From positions 37,594,566 through 37,658,565 of the forward strand of contig NC_086375.1 of NCBI RefSeq assembly GCF_036588685.1: DNA of 64,000 nt, read 5' to 3'. Both the position numbers and the translations under genes were made by a program. The stretch comes from Mytilus trossulus (lineage: Eukaryota; Mollusca; Bivalvia; Mytilida; Mytilidae). Positions 22,341-34,700 of this stretch are shown in pieces. The notes beneath the pieces are model-generated. The model made no database searches. It saw nothing but the letters and a program-made list of their open reading frames with translations, and had not been told where the DNA came from. Numbering within the stretch: position 1 is the first letter of the stretch; every line of letters starts with the position of its first letter.

Positions 22341-22700
22341 AATTACTATCAAAGGTAACAGGCCTACAATCGAATACAGCATACGCGCGCTACGTCTACA
22401 TAAAACCCACCAGCGACGCACAGATCAAAATAGTGAAGCAAGTGAAGCCAAAAAAGTACAAAGTTGAAGAGCACCGATAACCCAAAATCCTAAAAAGTTG
22501 GGCCAAACACGACTAATTTTATCTATACTTGGAACAAGAAAATCCGTAGAATTTAGAATAATTCGTACCCTTGCAAACTTTTAAAAAAAAATAATAAAAA
22601 AAATAATACTATATTATTGATGTTGAACTTCATGTCAAGACCAACCATATAAGTAAAACGAACACGTCAAAAACTAGGACAGAACATAAAACAGCGCAAA
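22341..22700 (-). repeat. 355-unit copy, reverse, strongly diverged
   Basis: CGCGCGCTACGTCTACATAA (junction), ACAAAGTTGAAGAGCACCGA and AAAAAGTTGGGCCAAACACG (body) are recognisable; the right end is lost. Confidence 0.65.
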
Positions 22701-23044
22701 AAAATCTGCATTGTCACACGATGATAAAGTGGCGTCACAGGCAAAAGTGATTTCACAGGTAATTTAAAAAAAAAATGTTTGATATTGTTCAAAATCAGGT
22801 TTGTGAAATTGAGAGGATCGTAAAACCGATTGGCGAATAATGTTACTACTCTAGACTGGAAGATTGACTATATAAACTCTGAAATCTTCGCATTTTTCAT
22901 TGGTACTAAAAAAAATCCATTAATAATTCAAAATTTACAAGTAAAATATTTGCACATAAAGCCAACTATCTAGTTTCAGTAAAGTGACCTTTGGTTTCAA
23001 GTTCACACGCTTAAATGAGATATATTTGCTCTCTGAATAAAGAG

Positions 23045-23350
23045 ATAGTATTAACGACAGAACATCGTCAGGATATCTGAAAGCAAAACTGAGAAGTTTA
23101 GAGGGTGTTTTTTTCTAACTGTATAGGCTTTTAAAAACCGTTTTAGAGGAGTACAAGAACATGGGAGATGTGCAGTTAGTATTTTTCGAAATACTTGGGT
23201 TATCTTAGCTGTATTTTGAAAAAAAAATCGTAAATTTTGGTCCCCAATGCTCTTAACTCGGTACTGTTTTGGCTTAAAGACCATTTATTCGAGTGCCACT
23301 GATAATTAAGTCTTTTGTAGACGAAACGCTCGTTTGGCTTACAGTATTAT
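23045..23350 (+). repeat. 355-unit fragment, forward, with junction
   Basis: TGGGTTATCTTAGCTGTATT, CCCCAATGCTCTTAACTCGG and the junction CACTGATAATTAAGTCTTTT followed by GTAGACGAAACGCTCGTTTG. Four bases are inserted in the core, so it is inactive as a hammerhead. Confidence 0.75.
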
Positions 23351-23689
23351 TAAATATTTGCCTAATATATGCAATGCGTTTATTTGGTAGCATTATAATA
23401 CCGAACATGTTTGAGGAAACAAACAAAAATCCATATATCCCTTCAGATATATATGTTATGGTTAATATGTTTATTTGCTTCTCCTTTTTGTTCAATCAAA
23501 CATATTGTATTTTCTTAACTTAAGAAACATCTCCAATATTTGATGTAAATGTGCATTTTGAATATTTTCGTCGATAAAACAGCAATCAATCAATTATATT
23601 GTTTTGCTTTAACTGACAGAGCAAAACGTGAAACATGTTTTCCTTCCGGTAATTTTACATCCACAACAAACAACTTTTCCTAAACTAGT

Positions 23690-24380
23690 GAGGTTTTTGG
23701 ATAATTTATATATCAAAATTCAAAAAAAGGAAAATCACAAAAATACTAAACTCCAAGGAAAATTCACAAAGGAAAGACCCTTATCGAATGACAAAATCAA
23801 AAGCTGAAACACATAAAACGAATCATGTTCTTGAATTGGTAAAGGCATTTTCTTATGCAGAAAATGGTGGATTCAACCTAGTTTATAAGCTAGCTAAACA
23901 TTTTACTAGTATGACAGTCGCATCAATGCTTTGTGTCATTTTCAGCATTTTTTGTGATTTCTACATATTTTAACTTTCTAGCCTTCAATGTTCAGGTGTG
24001 AATATTTCTGATGAAATTAAATTCAGTAGAGTTCCTAGCTATGACAAAAAAAAATTATAAAGTGTTATTTTCAATACCTAAAAGGGTCTTTCTGGTGATA
24101 TGGTGACAGACAATTCATGAATTTGTGTTCTGTATAATTTTATAAGAAAGTAGTTCATTGTATAATAGATACTAAAAACGCATTACAAGAAGAAAAGCAT
24201 ATTCATTTCAACCACATAAAGATAATTTCTATTGAAGAAGTTTCTATGTCATTAATTATTCTAAATCATATGAATACAACGGTCATATGTTCCAATATTT
24301 TCAATACACTGTCAGTGAGATGAGGTTGATGATGAACAATGAGACAACTATCCACCAGACTATGGCATTTTTTATGTGTT
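23690..24380. repeat. Reverse repeat fragment, then a SINE-like fragment
   Basis: 23740-23815 (AAACTCCAAGGAAAATTCAC, CGAATGACAAAATCAAAAGC) is the reverse of the block at 14140-14215. 24315-24360 has GATGAACAATGAGACAACTA, a short piece of the GAGACAACT family. No gene. Confidence 0.55.
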
Positions 24381-25376
24381 GGTAACTATCTTCTACTATA
24401 TCTTCATATAGGTATCTATATCTACTCACTGTTTATCATTCTAGGTCCAATGAATGCAACAGATAAAATCCATTCTGTACAAATATGTAATTTAATTCTA
24501 TGTCTCATAAATAAGATTATTATGCATATCATCTGATTTCTATGTGTTTAGGGAGTTGTGTATAAAAATATACATAACCATATATTTTTTTTAATCTGTC
24601 CAATATAATTAGAATTCTATATGTAAGGGGGATAACCACAACTTTTAAAATCAAAATGATTGTAAACCAATCGTATTAAAATATTACCATCAATTATATC
24701 CCAAGGATAGATCAAAAGAAGATAATAATTTGTTCAATGACCATAGTGTCTTACTCTATCCCTGAATATAGTGTCTACAATAGAAGGAGGAAGTATTTGT
24801 TTGTAAAATTTTGGAAACAAACTTCTGAGCAAATTCTTCATAACTAAAAAAAGAGTGATTTATTATACTACATATATTACCCATTTCTCATAGTCTTCAC
24901 ATTTTTTTATTTCTGGGACTGTTGTAGCTGAATAAATATATAGCTATAAGGTACAGGTTTTCTCATTGTTAAAGGCTTTAAAATGACCATTTATTGATTA
25001 TCCACTTATGTGAACTCTAGAGGACAGTTGTCTCAATGGCAGTCATACTTAATCACCTATTCTTAAAAAGCCATACATCATTTACTATCTCTGCAGATGC
25101 TATCTGCTTACTGATACTTAAAACAAATCTATGGGCTATTAAATAAAAAAAAAATAAGTACAGTCCAGACTTTTACTTCATAACAGGAGCAAAAAATGCA
25201 TTTATATAATATTATAAATAAGTAATGTACAAATGTAAAATGTTCTTTTTAACATTTGGTATGCTGTAAAAGTAGGCATCAACTATGGAATGACATGATT
25301 TAAAAGTTTATAGCTGACACTTTCTGTTCACAACACTATTTAGTTATTCATTTGTTGTTTCTTGGCAGTTTATAAG
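24381..25376. other. Region downstream of RSPH4A, no gene seen
   Basis: Very AT-rich. No exon or named repeat; part may be 3' UTR if the proximal poly(A) signal is skipped. Confidence 0.5.
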
Positions 25377-25382
25377 TTTATT
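25377..25382 (-). terminator. Candidate poly(A) signal of RSPH4A
   Basis: Minus-strand AATAAA about 14 bp after the stop codon, unusually close; use is uncertain. Confidence 0.4.
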
Positions 25383-25395
25383 ATTTTTTTGTTAT

Positions 25396-28300
25396 TTAAT
25401 CGTCTTCTTCCTCTTCTTCTTCTGCCTCTTCCATTTCTTCGGGTTCAACAGCCTCTTGTTGTGCTTTACGGATCTGTCTTTCTTCTTCAACTGATGGATC
25501 TTCAATTTCAGTGATTTCAGCACCACTTGGGAATTCTTCTTTAATAGGTGTGGTTTCTGGTGGACTGTAATTGTCTCTAGAGTATTTGTGTCCAGTGCCG
25601 ATGTATACATTTTCAAATTTCCTGTAGACAGAAACAGATTGAAATTAATAAAATTGTACAAATAATTTATGGATATTTATTTCATCTTATTACTTAGTAA
25701 TTATATTTTCAAAATGTGATAAAATTATAAGTTTAACATTTCATTCTTTTTTTCTTTTTTCATTCATGTCACCAGCAGAAAATAGTTTTATTAATTCTAC
25801 AAAAAATTTCCTGTAGACAGAAACAGATTGAAATTAATAAAATTGTACAAATAATTTATGGATATTTATTTCATCTTATTACTTAGTAATTATATTTTCA
25901 AAATGTGATAAAATTATAAGTTTAACATTTCATTCTTTTTTTCTTTTTTCATTCATGTCACCAGCAGAAAATAGTTTTATTAATTCTACAAAAAATCCAT
26001 TGTAAAATTAAAAAGAAATGACAACTTGAAACTAAAAGTTGACAAGATAATTAAATTTAAAATCTAGTATACAAAAATCCTACTTCAGTACAAATCAAAA
26101 TAAAACATTTAACCATGTTCCAAATATTTTCAAGTAAAACATTTACTACTACAAAATCTGACTTACTTATCTGCGGCAAATGCATATGCTCCTGGCCATA
26201 GATTTGATCGCATTACAGCACAGGCATACTGTGGAATGAGATTGTAAGAAAGTTTTGGTGTCCATGGTGGCATATCTCCAACTTCAGCATCCTCAGACAG
26301 AGGAGTGAGGAGTTCTGGACCTCTTTCTGGTTCTGGTTCATCTGGTTCCTCTCTTTCTTCTTCCTCCTCCTCATCCTCAAACTCATCCTGGTCTGGTTTA
26401 GCAGGTGGGAACCAGACACATCGACCCTGAAAGTCAAACAATAATCAATTATACATTTTGTTCAAAAACATACTAATGAAGGTCTGGAATAAAAGTTAAG
26501 AATAATTAATTAACCCAGCAACATTTCAAAACTTGCACATCCAGTTTTTATTGATGGATAAGTTGCCATATCATATTGCAAGCTATAAACTTACCACCTC
26601 AAGACAAGTTGCTAATTGATTTTTCAGAGAAGTCAAAAGACAGAATAACAAATTGTTAATTGTAAATAATTTAATTAATGGTTAAGGTAGGCGATAAAAA
26701 CTACTACATAAGTTTTACATCATTGATTTGTAGCCATCTTCTGTAATGTCTTTTCATCATGACCACCCCTTATGTTTACTTTAATAATCACATCTTTAAT
26801 TGTGTGAATTATTTACCTGTGGTAAGATGTGCTGTACATGATGTACCCAGTGTGATAAAGACTGATCAACCAGATCTCTCATTGGGTGGGCTTCATATTC
26901 AGGGTTAATGATGAAATTTTCCCTACCTGTAAAACAGAAAAGAAAAGATATATTGAAAATCTTTAAATAATTGTGTACCAAACATTACTGATAACTGGCA
27001 AACAATGATGATTTTACTGCAGATGAGAAAACAACAGTAATACAGTTTACTGTACCATGTATAGCTTTGGAAAAAAGTAAATTTCTGCTCAGTGCTGGAT
27101 AACTGTGGTATAAATATATAAATGCAATGAATAGTTTGATGGATGCCAGACAACTGTATTATTCTGTGTTTTTTCTTTAAACTATTGTTAAAGATTAGGT
27201 TTATGAAGATTAAGTAAATTTTCCAATGGTATTATATCAAATGAACAGGTAAAGATGTTCATTCTCAATTTCGTTGTGGTTTTTTTTTTACCGAAAAGTA
27301 TTTATAAAAAAATCTGTCCTTAACTTAATAGAATTTAATGATATTTCCATCCTTTGGTGTAGTAAAAACAATAACAAAATGGTCACTTACTGCCTCCTTC
27401 TTCTTCTTCCTCCTCTTCTTCATCAAAGATGTAGAATGACAGAGGTGAAATGTGTGTTCCAGCACTGATACGTGCAATCATAGCTCTCAAGTAGTTACAT
27501 TCATTTCCTGGGAAAGGGGGATAACTCACAATCTACAAGCAAGAACAAATAGATAAATACAAAAATTAGTTCTCATTCTTATCTTCCATTAAGAATCAAT
27601 TTTATTAGACAACGGAATAAATAAAGATGTTTACTATATATTTTGTTTCCTAAAAATAAATTCAATAAATATTAAGAAATGTCACACTTATAAATTAATC
27701 ATAATTTTGCCACTTAAATTCATTAATCCTTATGAATTAGAGAATCTATTTTCATATTTATGCAATAAAAATGTGCATGATTTACTGGATTTTCTACTTA
27801 TATAACAACTTACTGGAGCATCTAGTCGTCCTGTGAAGTACTTTTTAATATTTCTGGCAATGTGAATTTGTGCAGGTGTTACTGGTGGGAGTTTAATCCA
27901 TGGCTTACCAGCTAAAATATAAAATAAATAGATTTGTTATTCATTTTCAATGTACATTCATTATTGTTTTGTACAACATGTATCAATTAAAATGAAAAAT
28001 ATCTTACCAATAATTGTAACAGCAGATACATGTATAATAGGCATTTTTGTTTGTCTCAAAATTAAAATACTCTTAACAAATTTAAAGAACTTAATAGCTT
28101 AATTATGCTATTTTTGAATGTGTTTATGATGATCAGATAAGAAAAAGAATAGAATATTTAAATTACTCACGGTCATTGCACACAAAATATGTCTTTTTAT
28201 TTGCACCAGATCTGTTTTCTTCTTTTGGTACTTCTGCTGGAGGTTTCCAGTCTGGTTTTGGGGTATCATCTTCCTGTTGTTCCTCTGTGAGAAAAAAAAT

Positions 28301-31194
28301 GATTTATTAGTGTACATTCAAAATACTACATCATATCCATGTTTACACACATTCATTTATAAATTGCTTGTACATGTATGCACATCACTTCATGTATTGT
28401 AAGCGTTTCCACTGAATTTCATCAGAAAAACTTTGAAACATTATATAAATGGTATCAAATAATTTTTTTGTTTATAATCAATAATACCATGTACAATTTT
28501 TATTTCCAAATTTATATATAACCAAATAGAAATGTACATGTAGCTCAATTTATCATAGGTAAAATAAATGAAATAATTAAAAGCCAAGACTTCAGTTCCA
28601 TTCAGATAGTGAAAAGGAAAGAATTAATACATACCTTCTTCACCATCTTCATCTCCCTCTTTTTCTGTTTCTTCCTCAGCATGAGCTTCTTCCTACAAAG
28701 GTTAGAGAACTTATTGATAACTTTTTTTACCTTTTTATGATAAATGACCTTTTTAAACAATTATTGGTTTATAAATTATCCTTGCTGAAAGTGAAGGTCG
28801 AAATCAGAAATTTCTTTCATTGAACTATACACTTGTAGTTACATGTCCTTCTGGTTTTCATATTATCCAAACTAAATGTTTTTAACTGTTGCAGTATTGA
28901 AATTGGTAGAATTTGTTAGAGGCTAGTTAAAGCAGACCATATCTAAAGTAAGAATCCTTGGTTTTTTTTTCCTTTTTCTTTTCTTGTTTTACAAATTTAT
29001 ACAACAGTTGATAGACCAGTTTCATACCAAACAGTGAAGCACTTCTGGCATTCAATGCATTTAGTATATAATTAACTAACCTCTTCTTCCTCTTCATCTC
29101 CCTCATCATTTCCTTCTCTATATTCTACCTCTGCTACATAAAAGTTCTGTTCTGTTCCAAATATTTTACCCCAGAAATGCACATGTTGTAATGGATAACG
29201 ATCTACAAGGTCTTTTAATGCTAGCCAAATACGCACAAGTTCTTCACGACCTAATCCAATGCCAGCTTGTTCAAAATAGAAAAAGTGATCCATCAAATTT
29301 GGTAGTGGTGTTTCAACCTCCTCATCTTGATCCTGGTCTGCATCTTCTCCTTCTCCTTTCTAAAAATTAGAAACACAAAATTAGTCTCAACTTTAATTAT
29401 TATTTTTTGTATAGGGTCTTTACAAATAAAAATTATTCTCATTATTTGAATGCTAATTTTACAAAAAGATAGTTTGATAATAAGTTGATTATAAAAACAT
29501 CTATATATATGAAATGTGGCTGAACACATTTTTTTCTATTCTGTCTTATCAAAAATATTACAAACAAATCAATAAAAATGAAAAGTAAAATTTAAATGAA
29601 AGTATCCTGCGTTTTCAAATATCAAAGTACTGAGAATCAAATGAATACCAAGTTTGGTTTGATACCTACCGAAAACAGTTTATGATGAATTTCAGCAAGA
29701 GCAACTTCTGTTGACTTGTCTACTTTGTCTTGAACTGTGTCAACTTTCGAATTAAACTTTGACCTTTTGACATCCCTACTGATGTCTTCAATAATGTCAG
29801 ATGCATTTTCTGGTCTTTCATCAAGTACTTTTGCCAAGACACAACTCAAATGATCATATCTGAAAATAATAATATTTATTACAGACAGCTGTTATTAAAT
29901 ATAACTATATACCAAATATAGACTACTAAAACATTTATGAATGTGGTATTTGAAAAGTATATAGAAACAAGTACATTTTTAACATGTACATGTATAATGT
30001 TTTGTGTAAAAAAAATTCACAAATGGTGTTACGGTGGAGTCCGGTGTATCCGTGCACCTAAGACTTATGACTTCACTTCATTCAACTGATAAAACCAATA
30101 ATTGGATAATTTTGTGTGAACACATTCATAACATACTTTTATTTCATAAAATCTTCTGTTTGTATGGTTTCATCCTTTAGATTTTGTGTAATGTGTGTCC
30201 AAAATTAGGAAAACCCCTGTTCTGAGAGTTCCTCCAATGTCCGGTGATTTCGTGCATGTCTTCCAAAAATAGCTTATTTGAAATAAAGGAAAGATTTTAT
30301 ACTACGAAATATAGCTGAGATTGTACCAAACACACTTCCAAGGATGCAGAGCAAAAAATATTTCAATCTGATATTAATTTGACTTAAATAAAACAAAAAT
30401 AATCTGATGATGTAATTTTTTTAATGGAAATTGGCCAAATATGGTAAATCACGGGATTGCAGTTATTAATTAATTCTTGAACTTATCAATTTTATTCTTT
30501 TTTATCTCTTCGGAAGGCTAAAACAATAACAAGAAAGATTTTGTATGTGTTACTGTGTTGATAGGACGAAATCAGCTAATGCGCGATATCACGGGCCGCG
30601 CGGCCACTTGGGACTCCACTGTATACAAAAGGTTCATCATACACAATTTGTAGCTATCTACATGTATCTCATATAATATACTAACACTTAAAAAAATCTT
30701 TTGTTTTCTCTTAATGTTAACATGTGCAAAAATATACAAAATGTATAATACCATTAATTTGGTTGAGTTTATTAAATGTAAATTTCAGGGGGATATAAAA
30801 TATAACTTGTGTTTGTATCGTCAGAAAATAAGTATGCTTCACAACAAATACATAAACAAAAATATACAAACCTGTGACAATTTAAACGCAAATGGTAAGA
30901 AGTTGGTGAGAATTCCCCAAGTAATAATTGATCGCAATATGTTTTCCAAGAAATTTAATTTAAAAGATATTATTTACATGATTTACAAACTGCTAAAACA
31001 TAAGAGAATGATTCAAGTCTAGAAAAATGAGCTATAAATTCATCTCGCATTCAAAATAAAGCAAATATACACAGATAAACTTACAAATTTGTTCCCGTGT
31101 CTGTGCTTGAAGTGAGAAGATATGATTTTGCACTAATAAATTGTTGGTCCTTCGGGTTCATGTTTAGTTCCGTGTTTGCTGGTGTTGTAGTCAT
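25396..31194 (-). CDS. RSPH4A: Radial spoke head protein 4/6 homolog
   Basis: Axonemal radial spoke head component of motile cilia and flagella. Ten exons (minus): 31085-31194, 29670-29859, 29081-29359, 28635-28692, 28171-28284, 27814-27911, 27391-27532, 26817-26926, 26167-26426, 25396-25621. Phases all match and total 1587 nt (528 aa). Family blocks in order: [20 protein letters not shown] in exon 2, [20 protein letters not shown] and [19 protein letters not shown] in exon 3, KTYFVCND in exon 5, [13 protein letters not shown] in exon 6, [20 protein letters not shown] in exon 7, [19 protein letters not shown] across exons 8-9, [20 protein letters not shown] in exon 9 and [13 protein letters not shown] in exon 10. 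Acidic E-rich stretches lie between blocks and at the C-terminus (EEEEEEDD). Length is nearer Chlamydomonas RSP4/6 than the roughly 717-aa human proteins. It probably represents the single pre-duplication RSPH4A/6A gene. It is divergent from SAV1. Confidence 0.95.
25615..25996. repeat. Perfect 189-bp tandem duplication spanning a splice acceptor
   Basis: The 189-bp unit from AAATTTCCTGTAGACAGAAA (25615 and 25804) is repeated with no difference that I can see, up to ATTCTACAAAAAAT. The first copy contains the real acceptor of RSPH4A exon 10 (25622-25623) and the last few exon bases; the second carries an identical acceptor 189 bp further into the intron. Confidence 0.93.
30032..30621. mobile_element. 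Non-autonomous pogo/mariner-like MITE, 590 bp
   Basis: Ends are CGGTGGAGTCC (30032-30042) and GGACTCCACTG (30611-30621), an 11-bp inverted repeat with one mismatch, flanked on both sides by TA. TA target sites and CAGTGGA-type ends are typical of pogo/Tigger elements. There is no transposase frame. It lies in RSPH4A intron 1. Confidence 0.75.
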
Positions 31195-31781
31195 CTTGGA
31201 ATAATGGGAGGCTTATCCTCCTTTTACAAAATGACGCTATTTTAGACCAAAAATGGTGTTGTTACGTCTCTACTTGTTGCCAAACTACCACTCTACATCG
31301 ACAGTGAAGTCGTCAAGGTAAATACACATATTTGCGTAAAATTTATTAAACGTCACTTCCGGCCCAATTTCAGTGACATATTTAACACTACCCGGGCACT
31401 TGCAGATTTGTCAACAAACTAGGAATTGGAATTTACGAGTTCTTCCATATTTCAACTACTCAAAAACTGTTAACAATTTAAAAAATCGATACATATAATA
31501 TTTATAGATGAATTGGCTCAGTAAAGTGTGCCAAACATATCTTTTTAAAGTTTAATGGGGCGTTTCCATTGTGCAAAAAGTGAAATGTACTGATGAAGTT
31601 GACAATTCATATTTTTTTAAGTATACACATATATACTCTTAAATGGTATTTTAGTTAAATTGAAAAATTAAACGAGTTTACAGTTTCCAACCAGGAGCAA
31701 TGAATAAGGACCCTTAATATTGATATGACTAATCAAAAAAGCATGTGCATATTAGTAGTAAATACAAAATAATGAAATAGT
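31195..31781. promoter_or_regulatory. Bidirectional promoter region, RSPH4A / SAV1
   Basis: 587 bp between the two start codons on opposite strands. It is somewhat richer in GC and CpG near the RSPH4A side (TTACGTCTC, CATCGACAG, GTCGTC, CACTTCCGG) than its surroundings, and no TATA box stands out. It must hold both 5' UTRs and at least one transcription start each way. CACTTCCGG at about 31353 is an ETS-type motif common in divergent promoters. Confidence 0.65.
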
Positions 31782-34700
31782 ATGCTGTCAAAGAAAAAAG
31801 AATCATCATCAGGTATCAACGATGGTATTGCAGGGAAATATGTCAAGAGAGACACACCTCCTATGCTCAGAAGTAAGTTACACAGTGTTTCTGTTAGGGT
31901 TTGTAAATAGAGGAGTTATATACATGTAACAAAAACAACACTTTAGTGACGTTTGCTAATTCACTTATTACAAGGGCCATTAACAAAATGTACTAGAAAC
32001 TTGGTCTGTTCCCCTATGTTCAGGTTTACCCTAGTACCTGTTCGCCTTTGGTTTATATGTAAAGCAAAATTATATCCGGGTGAAATTTGATCCGGAGGAA
32101 AAAATGTCACAGTAGTTGTTATTATTTTTTTATCCAGAGGAAAATATTTCCCTGGGATATTTTTTCCTTTGCAGTGAAATTCTATCTGGGTAGTTAACTT
32201 ATTGAATAGTTATTAGAAAAAAAACTTATCCTTTACAAATACTATGAAATAATAAAAGTGTATTTGAATTAAACCTATTTTGTAAAAAAAAAACGTATTT
32301 TAATGGGAATTATTTCACAAATTATCATTGAAAAAAAATCCTAAACAAATTTAAGTAAATATCATTCTTTTAAAAGAAAATTATCATTAAACATAAGAAA
32401 GAAAACCAGAAATAATTTCAAAGATCATAATTGTGAAATAATATCATGATTAAATAAGGTAAAAAATACATGTAAAAGTGAGTTGTTTTCAGATCTCAGT
32501 ACAAATATAAATTAAAACGTAAAGGTAGAAATATAGTTGCATTACTACTGTTAACAGTAATGGAAGAATTTGATTATGATAATATTTTTAACTATATGAA
32601 TAGTCTGGGGACAAAGATGTTGTTGTTGATTATATGGAAATCAGATAAAAATAGCATAACAATAAATTGGAACAAAAGCAATTTTAACAGCTGGATAGTA
32701 TTTACCTGTGAAATAATATCTGTCTTATTAAATATTCATGTTGTAAGTCATCTTGTTATATAAATGAATATAAAAAAAATAAGATTCAAGGAAAAATTTC
32801 ACTATGAAATAGATTCAGGAATATATTATATTAATATCTTTAAAATATAAATTGCTCATATATAATTACCTCCCTTTGATAAGTTATGCAAATTTGTTCT
32901 ACCTTTGTGAAACATTTTACAATTAAAGTCAGGTATATATTGATTGCGACTAACTTACATACTAGTTAATAGGAGTATATTTCACATGGTTCTGTGAAAT
33001 ATGATACGGCAAATATATACCGGTACATACTATCCGCATAACACAGATAGATTTTCACTCCTCTGGAAAGGTTCTACCTGTGAAATACCATGCCTGGAAA
33101 AAAAATACCGTGATAAATTATCCTCAGGATAAAATATCACAGAGGAAGAAATAAACCGTTACATATATGCTATGCTTTGATTTTAATTTAATTTTTTAGT
33201 CTTGTTATAATGTACATTATTTGAATAGATTATATGCAAAAGTTTTTTGAACATGTTACTAAATATTTATGTTCATTGTTTTCTGTTGATTTGCACTATG
33301 ATGTACATATTAAATACAAAGGAATTCAACATGATAAAACTGCTGAAAATCCATTTCCATATTAAAAAAGTGATCAAACAACTATAGATTTAGAGGTAAA
33401 AGAAGCATTCACTTGGAATTCATTTGATGGAGAAGTTAAAAATATTTTAAGCTTCACAGGATTTAAAAGAAAACTGTTTTCTTTTCCACTGGTTCACGTA
33501 AAGTTAATATAATCCACTGCCAATTAAGAAATGAGGCTAGTGATCTAAAAGATCATCTCTTCTGTGATCATTTGTCGGACAGCTCTATGTGTGCATGTGG
33601 AGATCCAGTAGAAGATAATTTTCATTTCTTTTATATTTGTCCATTTTACACTTATCAGAAATATGAGCTCTTTCGAAAAATAAATAACTTTAAAAATGTC
33701 AATCTTGATGTCCTACTACAGGGTTGCTCAGACTTAAATATTGATGAAAACACAGAGATATTTACATATGTACAACAATATATTCATGAAACTGGAAGAT
33801 TTTTATAATAATTCATGTGATATTATACTGTTTAGAAACCAGCCTATAACCACAGTGTACCACTCTTTAGTCTTAATTAAAGACAAACCTAACTTTTAAC
33901 ACAAAAAACAACTAATTGTGTTTAGAATCTTTTTGCAAATAAATTTATATATATTTTATTTTATTTTTTGTATTAGTAATTATATTTTCAAAAATCAAGA
34001 AATTAATAGTCATGTAATAAGATGGTACACTAAATTATTTATGTATTGCAAAAAAAGGCCAATCAATTCTTTTTATTCATATAAATAGAACAACTTTGTT
34101 GCAGTGAGCTTGTGAATTTGAGTAAAAATCACTTTATGATCTACTTGATTCCTAACCAACACTTATTATTTTGGTATAAAATTCGACATCACCTTCAGTA
34201 GGTCATGCTTTAACTTTGTTCACATAGTTATATATATATGTATACACAAAAAATACTTCAAGAAGTGGAGGAACTGCCTCCCTGACTCACTGCAACAACG
34301 TATGATCTATTAACTTATCAGAAAATTATATACTATCATGCATGTTATTCAATCCATCTTGTATGGGAAAGGATTTGTATAGGCACTACCTTTTGTCCAA
34401 TCCCTTTGTTTAAATGTACATTTGATATTTGAACAATAAAATATTTTGAATTGAATTGAAAAGAAGCATACATGTATCTATAGCTGCAAAACAAATGCCC
34501 CCTAACTCTACTTTTGATATTAAAAAAAATAATTCATTACTAATTTGCTTATTAATGAGATCAAGGAAACTTAACTACACATGTAGTAATCACAATTTTT
34601 AATAACAAACAACAGCCATTTAAAGTAATTCTGAATAAAAATTAAAGTAACAATGAACATGATGAAATGTATTAATTCTATAAAATAGCCATTAATTTTA

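Noticed and set aside
25804-25996. CRISPR-like direct repeat
   Set aside because: Two adjacent 189-bp copies with no spacers, in a eukaryotic intron; a simple tandem duplication.
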